Made by a program: the position numbers and the translations under genes | Shown: in pieces, positions 16,201-24,330 of the stretch | Position numbering within the stretch: position 1 is the stretch's first letter | How the letters are laid out: each line of letters starts with the position of its first letter | Assembly (NCBI GenBank): GCA_002298605.1 | Contig: DBKS01000006.1 | Span: 749-30,583 of the forward strand | DNA length: 29,835 bases | Source: Bifidobacterium sp. UBA744 | Lineage (GTDB): Bacteria; Actinomycetota; Actinomycetes; Actinomycetales; Bifidobacteriaceae | Reading direction: 5' to 3' | Notes under the pieces: generated by a model | What the model was told of the DNA's origin: nothing | Databases searched by the model: none | Seen by the model: the letters and a program-made list of their open reading frames with translations, nothing else

Positions 16201-16569
16201 CTTGACGAGGCCCTCGACCAGGTGTTCGGCGGCAATTCCGGCGCCTCGGCCGGCGACGCCGCCAACTCCGACGGGCAGGAGACCAAGGCGCCGAAGGTGG
16301 ACGGCTCCGCGGGATCGACGTCGTCCGGCTCGTCCGGCGCGACTGGTTCGTCATCGTCCGGCGGGCAGTCGAGCGCCTCGCCGAGCCCGTCCGCCTCGTC
16401 CTCCTCGGGATCGTCGGCCAGCTCGTTGCAGCAGGCGTTGGACGAGGCCAGCAAGGCGCTCAACGATTCCGACACCGCTCGCCGGAACGGCGACTGGGCC
16501 GCCTACGGCGACGCCCAGCAGCGGCTCAAGGACGCGATCGGCAAAGCCGTGGAGCTGCAGGGGCAGTGA
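13282..16569 (+). CDS. UPF0182 family membrane protein
   Basis: A 1095-residue actinobacterial UPF0182 protein of unknown function. After a polar, Asp/Arg/Asn-rich N-terminus, about seven membrane helices lie between residues 90 and 400 (first ILWAAIVVLVVIAGLFFGLA), then a large presumably extracellular domain of some 550 residues (starting RFKVNPNAQELESTYIQRNI). The tail has a Ser/Gly/Ala low-complexity linker (about residues 1007-1052) followed by a short helical, coiled-coil-like end with LQQALDEASKALND, a usual feature of the family. No ribosome binding site precedes the ATG; TAGGCT ends 6 bases before it (13270-13275), the spacing expected for a leaderless message. Confidence 0.92.
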   Translation: MSFFDMFGGVFDSDFDPRDPNDPRNPRNRRARANRADDDDPIIINVQADGDENRSGAAGASVPPRRANGGPRITSRPQSSGSRRGSRILWAAIVVLVVIAGLFFGLAHFITDLMWYGQLGFSSVVWTQLGVKVGLWVAYAVLMALMTFVSAWLAIRARPDAADGSTIRVNGDVIEVGKGVSTKLAMRVAIVVSLVVGVLFGSQFNANWSEILLMFNGQKFGVADPQFGIDNGFYVFVLPGLRLVASAVQMLLAVSLVFSVITHFLMGGIRLQMPVHGRSILNLTARARRQLAVWIILNFLVAAFQMLLGMFGQLTVQGERITGASYVSVNATIPMTIVMAALVALLGVVLGAWVMNAKALGAGTPANSAMAAFRLWRTPVISVAVVVVVSLVLGVVWPVLLQRFKVNPNAQELESTYIQRNIDATTAAYGLDKLSVEEYDATTQGKTGALSENAEATAQIRLLDPQVVSSTFKQLQQSKQYYTFADTLAVDKYEINGESQDTVIAAREINLDGNDNRNWVNDHTVYTHGYGIVAAYGNKVTSDGQPEFFEKDIPTSGALTDTEHYEPRIYFSPKAPEYSIVGAPEGSSSWEFDYPTGSQGATTTFTGNGGPSLGNIFSRLLYAVRFGSDQILFSDRVTSESQILYDRSPKERVAKVAPYLTLDGRVYPAVVDGRVKWIVDGYTTSANYPYSQTVDLAEATEDSTTENSDTVKSLSSQKANYIRNSVKATVDAYDGSVDLYAWDENDPVLKAWEQIFPGQYHPLSEISGDLMSHMRYPESLFKVQRELLGKYHVRQASQFFSGEDFWQTPTDPTESDSQRAQGVKQPPYYLTLQTGGSDEPIFSLTSTYIPAGTVTREILTGFLSVDSDAGNTAGTIGKNYGTLRLMELPKNTNVPGPGQAQNNFNANADVSKELNLLQSGSTNVVRGNLLTLPIGGGLVYVQPVYVQSNGSTSFPLMKKVLVAFGDQVGFADTLDEALDQVFGGNSGASAGDAANSDGQETKAPKVDGSAGSTSSGSSGATGSSSSGGQSSASPSPSASSSSGSSASSLQQALDEASKALNDSDTARRNGDWAAYGDAQQRLKDAIGKAVELQGQ

Positions 16570-16586
16570 CGGATGCCGATGCGGAC

Positions 16587-16624
16587 CCGCGGACCGGAGG
16601 GATGGGATTCCCTCCGGCCCGCGG
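16587..16624 (+). terminator. Terminator-like hairpin after the UPF0182 gene
   Basis: CCGCGG-A-CCGGAGGG pairs with CCCTCCGG-C-CCGCGG: 14 base pairs with one A-C mismatch around an 8-base loop. It starts 17 bases after the UPF0182 stop. It is followed by TCGTTGTC, not a clean T-tract, so it may be weak or act by RNA stabilisation. The -10 box of the next gene starts 13 bases later. Confidence 0.6.
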
Positions 16625-16637
16625 TCGTTGTCGGCGA

Positions 16638-16643
16638 TATGAT
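16638..16643 (+). promoter_or_regulatory. -10 box for a probably leaderless GNAT transcript
   Basis: TATGAT ends 6 bases before the ATG of the acetyltransferase, and there is no ribosome binding site between. In actinobacteria a TANNNT box 6-8 bases before ATG marks transcripts that begin at the start codon. No -35 box is seen. Confidence 0.5.
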
Positions 16644-16649
16644 GTCGGT

Positions 16650-17186
16650 ATGCTCCACATTCGTCGCGTCGATCATGACCCATCCGACATCCGCTCCATC
16701 GCGCGGATCTACAACGCCTCCGTGACCGCCGGCGGCTCCACCGCCGATCTCGAGCCCCAGAGCTTCGAACAGAGGCTCGCGTGGGTGACGTCGCACCGGG
16801 AGCCGTATGGGGTGTATGTCGTCGAAACCGACGAAAGCCGCGACGAAGGTGACGGGGGCGTCGGCGCATCGGGCCGCGAAATCGTCGCCTTCGGGGCGCT
16901 GTCGGTGTTCTACGATCGTCCCGGGTACGACGGCGTGGTCGACCTGGCCTACTATGTCGCTCCCGATCGTCAGGGGCGGGGGATCGGGACGGCGCTGCTC
17001 GATTTTCTACTGCGGGAGGCCCGCCGTCTCCATATGCGCAAGGCGATCGGCATCATCTTCGCCGACAACGCCGGTTCCACCGCGCTTATGAGGCGATTCG
17101 GCTTCACGCGGTTCGGTCTGCTGCCACGGGCGGCCCGCTCCACCCGTGGCATGCACGACATGTCGTATTGGCATCTCGATCTGTAG
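16650..17186 (+). CDS. GNAT-family N-acetyltransferase
   Basis: A 178-residue acetyltransferase of the GNAT fold, closest in pattern to the phosphinothricin/methionine-sulfoximine acetyltransferase group (IRSIARIYNASVTAGGSTAD near the N-terminus). The acetyl-CoA-binding motif A is at residues 100-115 (YYVAPDRQGRGIGTALL), followed by IGIIFADNAGSTALMRRFGF. An acidic insert (about residues 60-78, rich in Asp, Glu and Gly) lies between strands. It would transfer acetyl from acetyl-CoA to an amine; the substrate is unknown. The start lacks a ribosome binding site and appears leaderless, downstream of the UPF0182 hairpin. Confidence 0.85.
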   Translation: MLHIRRVDHDPSDIRSIARIYNASVTAGGSTADLEPQSFEQRLAWVTSHREPYGVYVVETDESRDEGDGGVGASGREIVAFGALSVFYDRPGYDGVVDLAYYVAPDRQGRGIGTALLDFLLREARRLHMRKAIGIIFADNAGSTALMRRFGFTRFGLLPRAARSTRGMHDMSYWHLDL

Positions 17187-17321
17187 GCGGGGCCGCGGGC
17201 TGCCGGGGCCGGCCCACCGGTTCACGCCTGTGGGTACAATCGATGCGTTTGACGGCTCCGCGACGGTTTCGCAATCACGAGATATCGCCCCGTCGCGGGC
17301 ACAGGGAAGAACGCAGCAGCA

Positions 17322-17341
17322 TATCAAGGGTTATCAAGGGT
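17322..17341 (+). repeat. Tandem 10-bp duplication carrying the pth ribosome binding site
   Basis: TATCAAGGGT occurs twice in direct succession (17322-17331 and 17332-17341). Each copy contains AAGGG; the second is 6 bases before the pth ATG at ideal spacing, the first 16 bases before it. A copy-number change by slippage would move or remove one of the two sites. Confidence 0.85.
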
Positions 17342-17346
17342 AGGCT

Positions 17347-17946
17347 ATGGCATCTGATTATTGGCTGATCGTGGGGTTGGGCAATCCCGGCAAAAAATAC
17401 GAAGGCACCCGTCACAATATGGGGTTCATGACCGCCGACGTGTTGGCGGAGCGGTGGGGCGTCGGCTTCTCCGACCACAAGGGGCTGGCCCTGCTGGGCA
17501 AATCCGTGATGAACCTCGATGGCCGGTCCGTCAAGTTCTTTCTCGCCAAGCCGCTGACCTACATGAACGATTCCGGCAACGCCGTGGCGTCGATCAGCGC
17601 CTACTACCAGATCGAGCCCGACCGCATCGTGGTGATCCATGACGACATGGATCTCGAATTCGGCCGCATCAAGGTCAAGGCCGGCGGTTCGGCTGGCGGC
17701 CACAACGGCATCAAATCAATCGACCGGTCGCTGGGCACGCCGCGCTACGCCCGTGTGCGCATGGGAGTCGGCCACGCGGCTCGCGGCGCGCACGCCCACG
17801 ACAACACCGTGAACTGGGTGCTTGGGGGATTCGGCCCCGACCAGCGCAAGCGGCTTCCCGATTTCCTGGCGGATGGCGCCGACGCCGCCGAGGAGCTCGT
17901 GTTCCACGGATTGGCGAAGACCCAGGAGAAGTTCAATGGTCGATAA
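17347..17946 (+). CDS. pth: Peptidyl-tRNA hydrolase
   Basis: A 199-residue cytosolic enzyme that frees tRNA from peptidyl-tRNAs dropped by ribosomes. Conserved residues are visible: Asn13 in GLGNPGKKY, the catalytic His23 in TRHNMGF, Asn74 in TYMND, Asp99 in VVIHDDMDL and Asn120 in GGHNGIKS. Length is normal for the bacterial Pth family. The start ATG follows AAGGG at 6 bases. Its last codons overlap the start of mfd by 11 bases, so the two genes form a translationally coupled pair, as often seen in Actinobacteria. A TACAAT at 17235-17240 may be the -10 of its promoter. Confidence 0.97.
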   Translation: MASDYWLIVGLGNPGKKYEGTRHNMGFMTADVLAERWGVGFSDHKGLALLGKSVMNLDGRSVKFFLAKPLTYMNDSGNAVASISAYYQIEPDRIVVIHDDMDLEFGRIKVKAGGSAGGHNGIKSIDRSLGTPRYARVRMGVGHAARGAHAHDNTVNWVLGGFGPDQRKRLPDFLADGADAAEELVFHGLAKTQEKFNGR

Positions 17947-20900
17947 GACCGGCGCCCGCGCCGACGGCGCATCTTCGCCGCGTTCGCCGCTCGACGGCGG
18001 ATCGCTGTCGTATCTTCTTGATTTGTTGGACAAGGACCCGGGATTCCACGACGTGGCTTCCGGCGAGGCCGAGTTTCCCGATTCGAAGGTCGATCCGAGC
18101 CTGACCGTCGGCATGCCGGAAGGTCTGCGCCCCGCCTTGGCCGCGGCAATCGCCGGTCGTGCCCCCGTGGTGATGGTTGTGCCGTCCGGTCGCGTCGCCG
18201 AGGAGACAGTTGGCGCATTGCGCTCCTGGTATCCGGGCGATCCGGCCGACATAGCGCAGCTTGAGGCATGGGAGACCCTGCCGCATGAGAGGCTCAGCCC
18301 GCGCGCCGACACCGTGGCCAGCAGGATGGCCGTGTTCCGCCGGCTTCGTCATCCCCAGGCCGGCAATCCCATGTTCGGTCCCATTCGCGTGCTGGTGATG
18401 CCGGTCCGTTCGCTGATCCAGCCGGTGGTTCGCGGCCTCGGCGACGTGGAGCCGCTGGTGTTCGAACGGGGCAAGGACATGCCGCTTGACCAGGCTGCGA
18501 AGCGTCTGGTGGAGAACGCCTACACCCGCACCGATCTGGTGATGGACCGCGGCGAGTTCGCCGTTCGCGGCGGCATTGTGGATGTGTTTCCGCCGACCGC
18601 CCCCCATCCGGTGCGCATCGAGCTCTTTGGCGACGAAATCGACGAAATTCACGAGTTCCATGCCTCGGATCAACGCACCTACGGCGACTCCCTCGATTCG
18701 ATTTGGGCCACGCCCTGCCGCGAGCTGCAGCTCACCGGCGAGATCTGCGTCCGCGCCAAGTCGTTGATCGGTTCGATTCCGAACGCCGAGGACATGCTTG
18801 AGTCCATCGCCAACGCCGTTCCGGTGGAGGGCATGGAGTCCCTGCTGCCGGCGCTGGTGGACGACATGGAGCCGGTCGGCGCCCTGCTGCCCGACCACGC
18901 CGTGGTGCTCCTGTCCGACCCGGAGAAACTGCGGCGCAGCGCCGAGGATCTGGCCAAAACCGCCAACGAGTTCCTGGCCGCCAGCTGGCACGTCGCGGCA
19001 TCCGGCCATGGCGCCGGTGCGCCGATCAGCTTCGATCAGGCAAGTTTCCTGGATTACGAGGAGACCATATCGTCATTGACCTTCTCCAGTCACGACGTGG
19101 TCAACCTCACCAGCTTCGGCGTCGACGAGTCGCTGCCGGGGCACATCCAGGTGAAGGCCCAGGCGCCGGCCGAGTTCCGCGGCGACGAGACCAAGGCGCA
19201 TGAGGGCATCGAGGGCCTGGTCGACGCCGGCTACCAGGTGCTGCTCACCGCGGCCGCGCAGGGCACGCTGACCAGGCTCACCCGCGCCGTCAATTCCACG
19301 GGGATCGGCGCAATCACCCCGATCCGATCCCGGGCCATCGACGGGTTCGTCGACACGGCCGCCCGTCTGGCGCTGCTCACCGAGCGGGACCTCACAGGTC
19401 GCAGCACCGCGGCGGGCGTCGTCAAAACGCCCAAGCGCCGACGCAAGGCCATCGATCTCATGGAGCTCAAGCCCGGCGACTACGTGGTCCACGAGCAGCA
19501 TGGCGTGGGCCGGTTCGTCGGAATGCGGCAGCGGACCATCGGCAAGGGGGAGAGCGCGGTCACCCGCGAATACCTGGTGATCGAATATGCCCCCAGCAAA
19601 CGCGGCGCCCCCGCCGACAAACTGTTCATTCCCACCGACCAGCTTGACCAGGTCAGCAAATACATCGGCGCGGAAGCACCGAAACTCAACAAGCTGGGCG
19701 GCTCCGACTGGGCGGCGACCAAGGCCAGGGCGCGCAAGCACGTCCACGAGATCGCCGAGGACCTGGTCAAACTGTATTCCGCCCGCCAGCGCGCCCGCGG
19801 CTTCGCCTTCAGCCCGGACACCCCGTGGCAGAAGGAACTGGAGGACGCGTTCCCGTATCAGGAGACCGCCGACCAGCTCACCACCATCGACGAGGTCAAG
19901 GCCGATATGGAGAAGCCGGTTCCGATGGACCGTCTGATCTGCGGCGACGTGGGATTCGGCAAAACCGAGATCGCGGTCCGCGCCGCGTTCAAGGCCGTGC
20001 AGGATTCCAAGCAGGTGGCGGTGCTGGTGCCCACCACCCTGCTGGTGCAGCAGCACTACGAGACCTTCACCGAACGCTTCGAGGGATTCCCCGTCAATGT
20101 GGCCGCGGTGAGCCGCTTCCAGACCGCCAAGGAGGTCAACGAAACCATCAAGGGTCTTGAAGACGGTTCCGTCGACGTGGTGATCGGCACGCACAAGCTG
20201 CTCAACCCCAAGATCAGGTTCAAGGATCTCGGACTGGTGATCATCGACGAGGAGCAGCGCTTCGGCGTCGAGCACAAGGAAACGCTCAAAGCGTTGCGCA
20301 CCAATGTGGACGTGCTTTCGCTGTCCGCCACGCCGATCCCGCGCACGCTTGAAATGGCCGTTACCGGCATCCGTGAGATGTCGACGCTGGCCACGCCTCC
20401 CGAGGACCGCCTTCCGGTGCTCACCTACGTGGGCGCATACGAGGACGCGCAGGTCACCGCGGCCGTGCGTCGCGAACTGCTGCGCGGCGGCCAGGTGTTT
20501 TACGTGCACAACCGCGTCGAGGACATCTCCCGTGTGGCCGACAAGATTCACCAACTGGTTCCCGAGGCGCATGTGGGGATCGCCCACGGCAAGATGGGCG
20601 AGAAGCAGCTCGACCAGATCATCCGCGATTTCTGGCACCGCGACATCGACGTGCTGGTGTGCACCACGATCATCGAGACGGGCCTTGACATCTCGAACGC
20701 CAACACGCTGATCGTCGACCACGCCGACCGGTTCGGACTGTCCCAGCTGCACCAGCTGCGCGGCCGCGTGGGCCGAGGGCGCGAACGCGCGTACGCATAC
20801 TTCCTCTACGATCCGTCGAAGCCGATGACCCAGCAGTCGCATGACCGTCTGGCCACCATCGCGCAGCATACGGCGCTTGGCTCGGGCTTCGACGTTGCCA

Positions 20901-21523
20901 TGAAGGATCTGGAGCTGCGCGGCACCGGCAACCTGCTGGGGGACGAGCAGTCCGGCCACATCGAGGGCGTGGGCTTCGACCTTTACGTACGCATGGTGTC
21001 CGAGGCCGTGGAGGCGTATAAGGAGCCTGAATCGCAGGTCGAATCCGTGGCGGTGTCCATCGATCTGCCGATCGAGGCTTCGATTCCCGTGTCGTATATC
21101 GATTCGGACAAGCTCAGGCTCGAAGCCTATCGCAAGCTGGCGTCGGCCCGCACCGAGGATGATCTCAAGGATCTCACCGAGGAACTCACCGACCGGTACG
21201 GCCCGCTGCCGGCCGAATTCGACGCGTTGTTCGATGTGGCGAGACTGCGCTTCAAGGCCCGCAAGCTCGGTCTAACCGAGATTCTCGCGCAATCGGGCAG
21301 GCTGCGCGTCGGCAAAATCACGCCCCGGGAGTCGGTGCAGATGCGCATGGCCCGCATCTACAAGGGCATCCAGTACCGGCCGGTCACCAAGACGTATATC
21401 ATCGCCACCCCGTTTGCCGGTTCGCTCGGTTCGGGTCCGATGAGCTCGCACGAGATCGTCGCCTGGACCAGCCGGCTGCTGGACGATCTCGCGTGGACGC
21501 CCTCCGCGAAGCGCCAGGCGTAG
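17936..21523 (+). CDS. mfd: Transcription-repair coupling factor Mfd
   Basis: A 1195-residue cytosolic DNA translocase that removes RNA polymerase stalled at lesions and recruits UvrA. Order of parts: UvrB-homology region (about residues 20-400), RNA-polymerase interaction domain starting at about 510 (KPGDYVVHEQHGVGRFVGM), the RecG-like helicase with Walker A GDVGFGKTE (about 669-677) and DEEQ box (IIDEEQRFGVEHKE, about 770), the second helicase lobe with the LRGRVGRGRERAYAYF motif (about 940), and the C-terminal UvrA-masking domain. The start ATG lies inside the end of pth with AGGAGA upstream. The gene is convergent with the ABC transporter operon; the 47-bp gap has no terminator I can see. 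Confidence 0.97.
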   Translation: MVDKTGARADGASSPRSPLDGGSLSYLLDLLDKDPGFHDVASGEAEFPDSKVDPSLTVGMPEGLRPALAAAIAGRAPVVMVVPSGRVAEETVGALRSWYPGDPADIAQLEAWETLPHERLSPRADTVASRMAVFRRLRHPQAGNPMFGPIRVLVMPVRSLIQPVVRGLGDVEPLVFERGKDMPLDQAAKRLVENAYTRTDLVMDRGEFAVRGGIVDVFPPTAPHPVRIELFGDEIDEIHEFHASDQRTYGDSLDSIWATPCRELQLTGEICVRAKSLIGSIPNAEDMLESIANAVPVEGMESLLPALVDDMEPVGALLPDHAVVLLSDPEKLRRSAEDLAKTANEFLAASWHVAASGHGAGAPISFDQASFLDYEETISSLTFSSHDVVNLTSFGVDESLPGHIQVKAQAPAEFRGDETKAHEGIEGLVDAGYQVLLTAAAQGTLTRLTRAVNSTGIGAITPIRSRAIDGFVDTAARLALLTERDLTGRSTAAGVVKTPKRRRKAIDLMELKPGDYVVHEQHGVGRFVGMRQRTIGKGESAVTREYLVIEYAPSKRGAPADKLFIPTDQLDQVSKYIGAEAPKLNKLGGSDWAATKARARKHVHEIAEDLVKLYSARQRARGFAFSPDTPWQKELEDAFPYQETADQLTTIDEVKADMEKPVPMDRLICGDVGFGKTEIAVRAAFKAVQDSKQVAVLVPTTLLVQQHYETFTERFEGFPVNVAAVSRFQTAKEVNETIKGLEDGSVDVVIGTHKLLNPKIRFKDLGLVIIDEEQRFGVEHKETLKALRTNVDVLSLSATPIPRTLEMAVTGIREMSTLATPPEDRLPVLTYVGAYEDAQVTAAVRRELLRGGQVFYVHNRVEDISRVADKIHQLVPEAHVGIAHGKMGEKQLDQIIRDFWHRDIDVLVCTTIIETGLDISNANTLIVDHADRFGLSQLHQLRGRVGRGRERAYAYFLYDPSKPMTQQSHDRLATIAQHTALGSGFDVAMKDLELRGTGNLLGDEQSGHIEGVGFDLYVRMVSEAVEAYKEPESQVESVAVSIDLPIEASIPVSYIDSDKLRLEAYRKLASARTEDDLKDLTEELTDRYGPLPAEFDALFDVARLRFKARKLGLTEILAQSGRLRVGKITPRESVQMRMARIYKGIQYRPVTKTYIIATPFAGSLGSGPMSSHEIVAWTSRLLDDLAWTPSAKRQA

Positions 21524-21570
21524 GTGGCATAGGGTTCCGACCCGGCCCCGCGAGACGGCTGCTGCGCAGT

Positions 21571-22293
21571 CTAACGCAATGCGGCGCGCAGCCGGTCCTC
21601 CAGCCGCGCGTGGCCGGCCGGCCGGCCCAGCTCGTCAAGATTCGTGCGGTCAATGGCGAACTGGTCGGCCCACACGCCGTCCTTGAGCACCAGGATGCGG
21701 TTCGACAGTCGCACCGCCTCGGCGATGTCATGCGTCACCATCAGCGTCGCCCACCCATGGGCGCGCTGCAGATCAGCCAGCAGATCCTGCATGTCCAGGC
21801 GGGTGAGCGCGTCCAGGGCGCCGAAGGGCTCATCCAGCATCAGGAGTTTGGGTTCGCGCACCAGCGCCCGGGCCAGCGAGGCCCGCTGCGCCTGGCCTCC
21901 GGACAGCCGGGCGGGCCATGCGTCGACATGATCGGCCAGCTGGACCTGTTCGAGAGCCCGAGCCGCCAGCGTCCTCCGCTCGCGCCTGCCGCCGGACATG
22001 CCGAGCGTGACGTTGTCCCACAGGCGCATCCACGGCACCAGACGGGCGTCCTGGAATCCCATCGCCTTCGAATCCGTGACTTCGCAGCGTCCTGAGCTTG
22101 GCCGGAGCAATCCGGCGATCACGCGCAGCATCGTCGATTTTCCGCATCCGGACCTGCCGATAAGCGACACGAACTCACCGGGTCGGATGGTCAGTGAAAT
22201 GTCGCGCAGCACCGTGACGTCGTCGAATGAGACCGCCACGTCGGTGAGCTGAACGAGGTTCCGTGAAGCGGGAGTCTGCTGCGAGGTTGTCAT
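21571..22293 (-). CDS. ABC transporter ATP-binding protein, probable thiamine-precursor importer
   Basis: A 240-residue ATPase of the nitrate/sulfonate/taurine importer group (SsuB/ThiZ-like). Walker A is GRSGCGKS (46-53), the Q-loop Gln about 81, the signature LSGGQ at 130-134, Walker B LLMLDEP from 150, the D-loop GALDALTR follows, and the switch histidine is His188 in VTHD. It is the last of three genes read together; 36 bases separate it from the binding-protein gene. Only the riboswitch at the head of the operon points to thiamine-related cargo; sequence alone would give sulfonate or nitrate. Confidence 0.9.
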   Translation of the reverse strand: MTTSQQTPASRNLVQLTDVAVSFDDVTVLRDISLTIRPGEFVSLIGRSGCGKSTMLRVIAGLLRPSSGRCEVTDSKAMGFQDARLVPWMRLWDNVTLGMSGGRRERRTLAARALEQVQLADHVDAWPARLSGGQAQRASLARALVREPKLLMLDEPFGALDALTRLDMQDLLADLQRAHGWATLMVTHDIAEAVRLSNRILVLKDGVWADQFAIDRTNLDELGRPAGHARLEDRLRAALR

Positions 22294-22329
22294 ATGCGAT
22301 CACCTGGTTGCTGTGTGGGATGGCGTCGG

Positions 22330-23295
22330 CTACTTGCTGCAGTCGATTACGGCCGACTTGAGATCCGGCACGGCGTCGATGAATCCGAAATCGACATACT
22401 GCCGGGCCTGCTGCTCGAGCTGGGCGAGGCCGGCGTCGTCGATCGGACGGATTTCGGGCACGTCGAACTTGGCGATCTGCTGCACCAGCGACTCGGAGGC
22501 TCCGAACTCCTTGTACGCGTTGGTGATCACCGAGGGATCCTTTTGGGCCTTGCCGGATTCCTCGACCAGCGCGTCATACAGCTTCCTCACCAGGTCCGGA
22601 TGCTGCTCGGCGAACGATTTGGCAACCATGTGGATCGACACGTTGAGACTGTCGTACCGCGTGCCGTCGGTGAGCAGCTTGGCGCCCGGGGTCACGATGG
22701 CCGCGGCGAGGTTCTGGTCGAAGGTGGCGATCGCGTCGACCTGCCCGGACGTGAAGGCCGCGCTGAAGTTCGACGGGCTCATCTCCACCTCCTGCACCTG
22801 CGAGGCGTCAAGGCCGTTGTATGCGAAGGCTTGGTGGATGATGTAGTCGCCGGTGCCGCCCTTGGAGATCAGCGCGACCTTTTTGCCATACAGGTCCTTC
22901 AGGGTGTTGACGCCGCTGTTCGGGGCCGCGACGATGCCCTGGGAGTCGCCGGTGTAGTATTCGAGCGCGAAAGCCACCCACGGCTGGTTTTCGGCGATGA
23001 GGTCGATGAAATGGCCGGTGCCGGTGCTGGTGGCGTCCGCCGCGCCCGAGGTGACCGTGGTGTATGCGTCATCCGGGTTGAACGGGCCCTTGAACTGGAC
23101 TTTGGCGGGGGAGAGGGAGGTTTGCGCGAAATCCTCATCCTTCAGCGTGGTCAGGTAGTTGGCCGTCGAAAGATAGGCGACGCGCAGCGTAGGGGTGGCG
23201 TCCGACGCCGAGGACGAACCGCAGGACGCCAGCGAGACGGCGGCCGCCAGGGCGCAGGCCGCGGCGAGGATGCGACGGGGGGTGATATGCAGCAT
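22330..23295 (-). CDS. ABC transporter substrate-binding lipoprotein, probable thiamine-precursor binding (ThiY-like)
   Basis: A 321-residue extracellular lipoprotein of the SsuA/THI5/NMT1 type. The signal peptide ends in a lipobox LASC, with the lipidated cysteine at residue 25 followed by a Ser-rich linker. The fold begins TLRVAYLSTANY; VTSGAADATSTGTGHF and FTSGQVDAIATFDQNLAAA are typical of this periplasmic-binding type. ThiY, which binds N-formyl-aminomethylpyrimidine, and THI5 belong to the same superfamily. The start has AAAGGA 6-7 bases upstream. It is the middle gene of the operon controlled by the THI-box. Confidence 0.88.
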   Translation of the reverse strand: MLHITPRRILAAACALAAAVSLASCGSSSASDATPTLRVAYLSTANYLTTLKDEDFAQTSLSPAKVQFKGPFNPDDAYTTVTSGAADATSTGTGHFIDLIAENQPWVAFALEYYTGDSQGIVAAPNSGVNTLKDLYGKKVALISKGGTGDYIIHQAFAYNGLDASQVQEVEMSPSNFSAAFTSGQVDAIATFDQNLAAAIVTPGAKLLTDGTRYDSLNVSIHMVAKSFAEQHPDLVRKLYDALVEESGKAQKDPSVITNAYKEFGASESLVQQIAKFDVPEIRPIDDAGLAQLEQQARQYVDFGFIDAVPDLKSAVIDCSK

Positions 23296-23374
23296 GATGA
23301 TTCCTTTTTGAACAATGGCTTGGAATTGGAACTTGATGTAAGTTGATTCGCCTTGTGCGTGCTGTGCGCCGCGA

Positions 23375-24238
23375 TCACCGGTCGGTTCTGTAGTGCGTTG
23401 CGGCGCGTTCCAGCACGCCGACCAGCGCCTCCGACGCCAGTCCGAGCAGCGCGTAGAGCACCACGCACAGCACCATCTGGTCCGTGCGCGAGAACTGCTG
23501 CGATCTGGCGAGGATATAGCCGAGCCCCATGGAGGAGTTCACGGTCTCGCAGGTCACCAGGGCGATCCAGGCGACGGTGAGCGCGAATCTGAGCCCCGTC
23601 ATGAAACTTGGCAGCGCTCCGCGGAAGAGAATCCTCCAGAGTACCGTGCCTCTGCCGAGCTTCAACGTGCGGGCCAGCTCGAGCAGCTTCGGATCCACGC
23701 CGCGCACGCCGTCGCGCAGATTCACGTAGACGAGGCCGAATACGCCGACGGCGATGAGCGCGATCTTCATCGTCTCGTCAATGCCCAGCCACACGATGAA
23801 CAGCGGGGAGAGCGCGGGGAACGGAATGGCCCGCAGCATATGGACCGGCTTGTCGATCAGCGTGAGCCCGACGCGGGTGGCTCCCGACAGCAGACCGGCG
23901 GGGACGGCGAGCAGCAATCCCAGGGCCAGCCCGCCGAGCACGCGTGCCAGCGATATGCCGATGGACGGCAGCAGCATGCCGTCTTCGAACAGTTCCACAC
24001 CCGCGGACCAGACCTCGCGCGGCGAGGGGAGCGGGCGGCTCTGCGCCGGGGTGGAGGTGGCGAACCACCACCACAGCAAGAGCGCGGCCGTCGACAACCA
24101 GGCGGCTGACGATTGCAGCATATGAACGCCCCGGCGGCGGCGAGATCGCTCGAACCCGCCGGAGGCCGCGGACGCCCCCATATGCTGATGCGTATTCGAT
24201 GCCGAATGGCCGGACGGACGCACGGAATAATCGTGCAT
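23375..24238 (-). CDS. ABC transporter permease, probable thiamine-precursor importer
   Basis: A 287-residue permease of the SsuC/TauC/ThiX group with six or so membrane helices. A polar N-terminus of about 40 residues rich in His, Ser and Arg precedes the first helix (SSAAWLSTAALLLWWWF). The coupling EAA-like loop is at about residues 190-210 (GVDPKLLELARTLKLGRGTVLWRI). It is the first gene after the THI-box. The ATG at 24238 is preceded by AAGGGA, which is the 3' edge of the riboswitch aptamer, so ligand binding should directly hide the ribosome binding site. The 79-base gap to the binding-protein gene shows no terminator. Confidence 0.88.
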   Translation of the reverse strand: MHDYSVRPSGHSASNTHQHMGASAASGGFERSRRRRGVHMLQSSAAWLSTAALLLWWWFATSTPAQSRPLPSPREVWSAGVELFEDGMLLPSIGISLARVLGGLALGLLLAVPAGLLSGATRVGLTLIDKPVHMLRAIPFPALSPLFIVWLGIDETMKIALIAVGVFGLVYVNLRDGVRGVDPKLLELARTLKLGRGTVLWRILFRGALPSFMTGLRFALTVAWIALVTCETVNSSMGLGYILARSQQFSRTDQMVLCVVLYALLGLASEALVGVLERAATHYRTDR

Positions 24239-24246
24239 CTGACATT

Positions 24247-24330
24247 CCCTTCGATAGTGCTGACTACATCAGGTTCGACGAGTGTGATCTCAGCCCAGCC
24301 GGCCCGCTTTCGGAACCATCCCGGGGACCA
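24247..24330 (-). promoter_or_regulatory. TPP riboswitch (THI-box)
   Basis: Read on the minus strand just before the permease gene, the conserved TPP-aptamer blocks occur in order: a GGGATGG start, a variable hairpin (P3), GGGCTGAGATCACAC with the invariant CTGAGA pyrimidine-binding bulge, GAACCTGATGTAGTCAGCAC with the invariant ACCTGAT, and the closing CGAAGGGA. AAGGGA is also the ribosome binding site of the permease, 8 bases before ATG. This suggests translational control: TPP binding blocks initiation. The edges are approximate because the outer P1 pairing was not modelled. Confidence 0.9.

Noticed and set aside
19073..20959. A 628-codon frame antisense to mfd
   Set aside because: A shadow of a long GC-rich gene; no domain is recognisable and mfd is clearly the coding strand.
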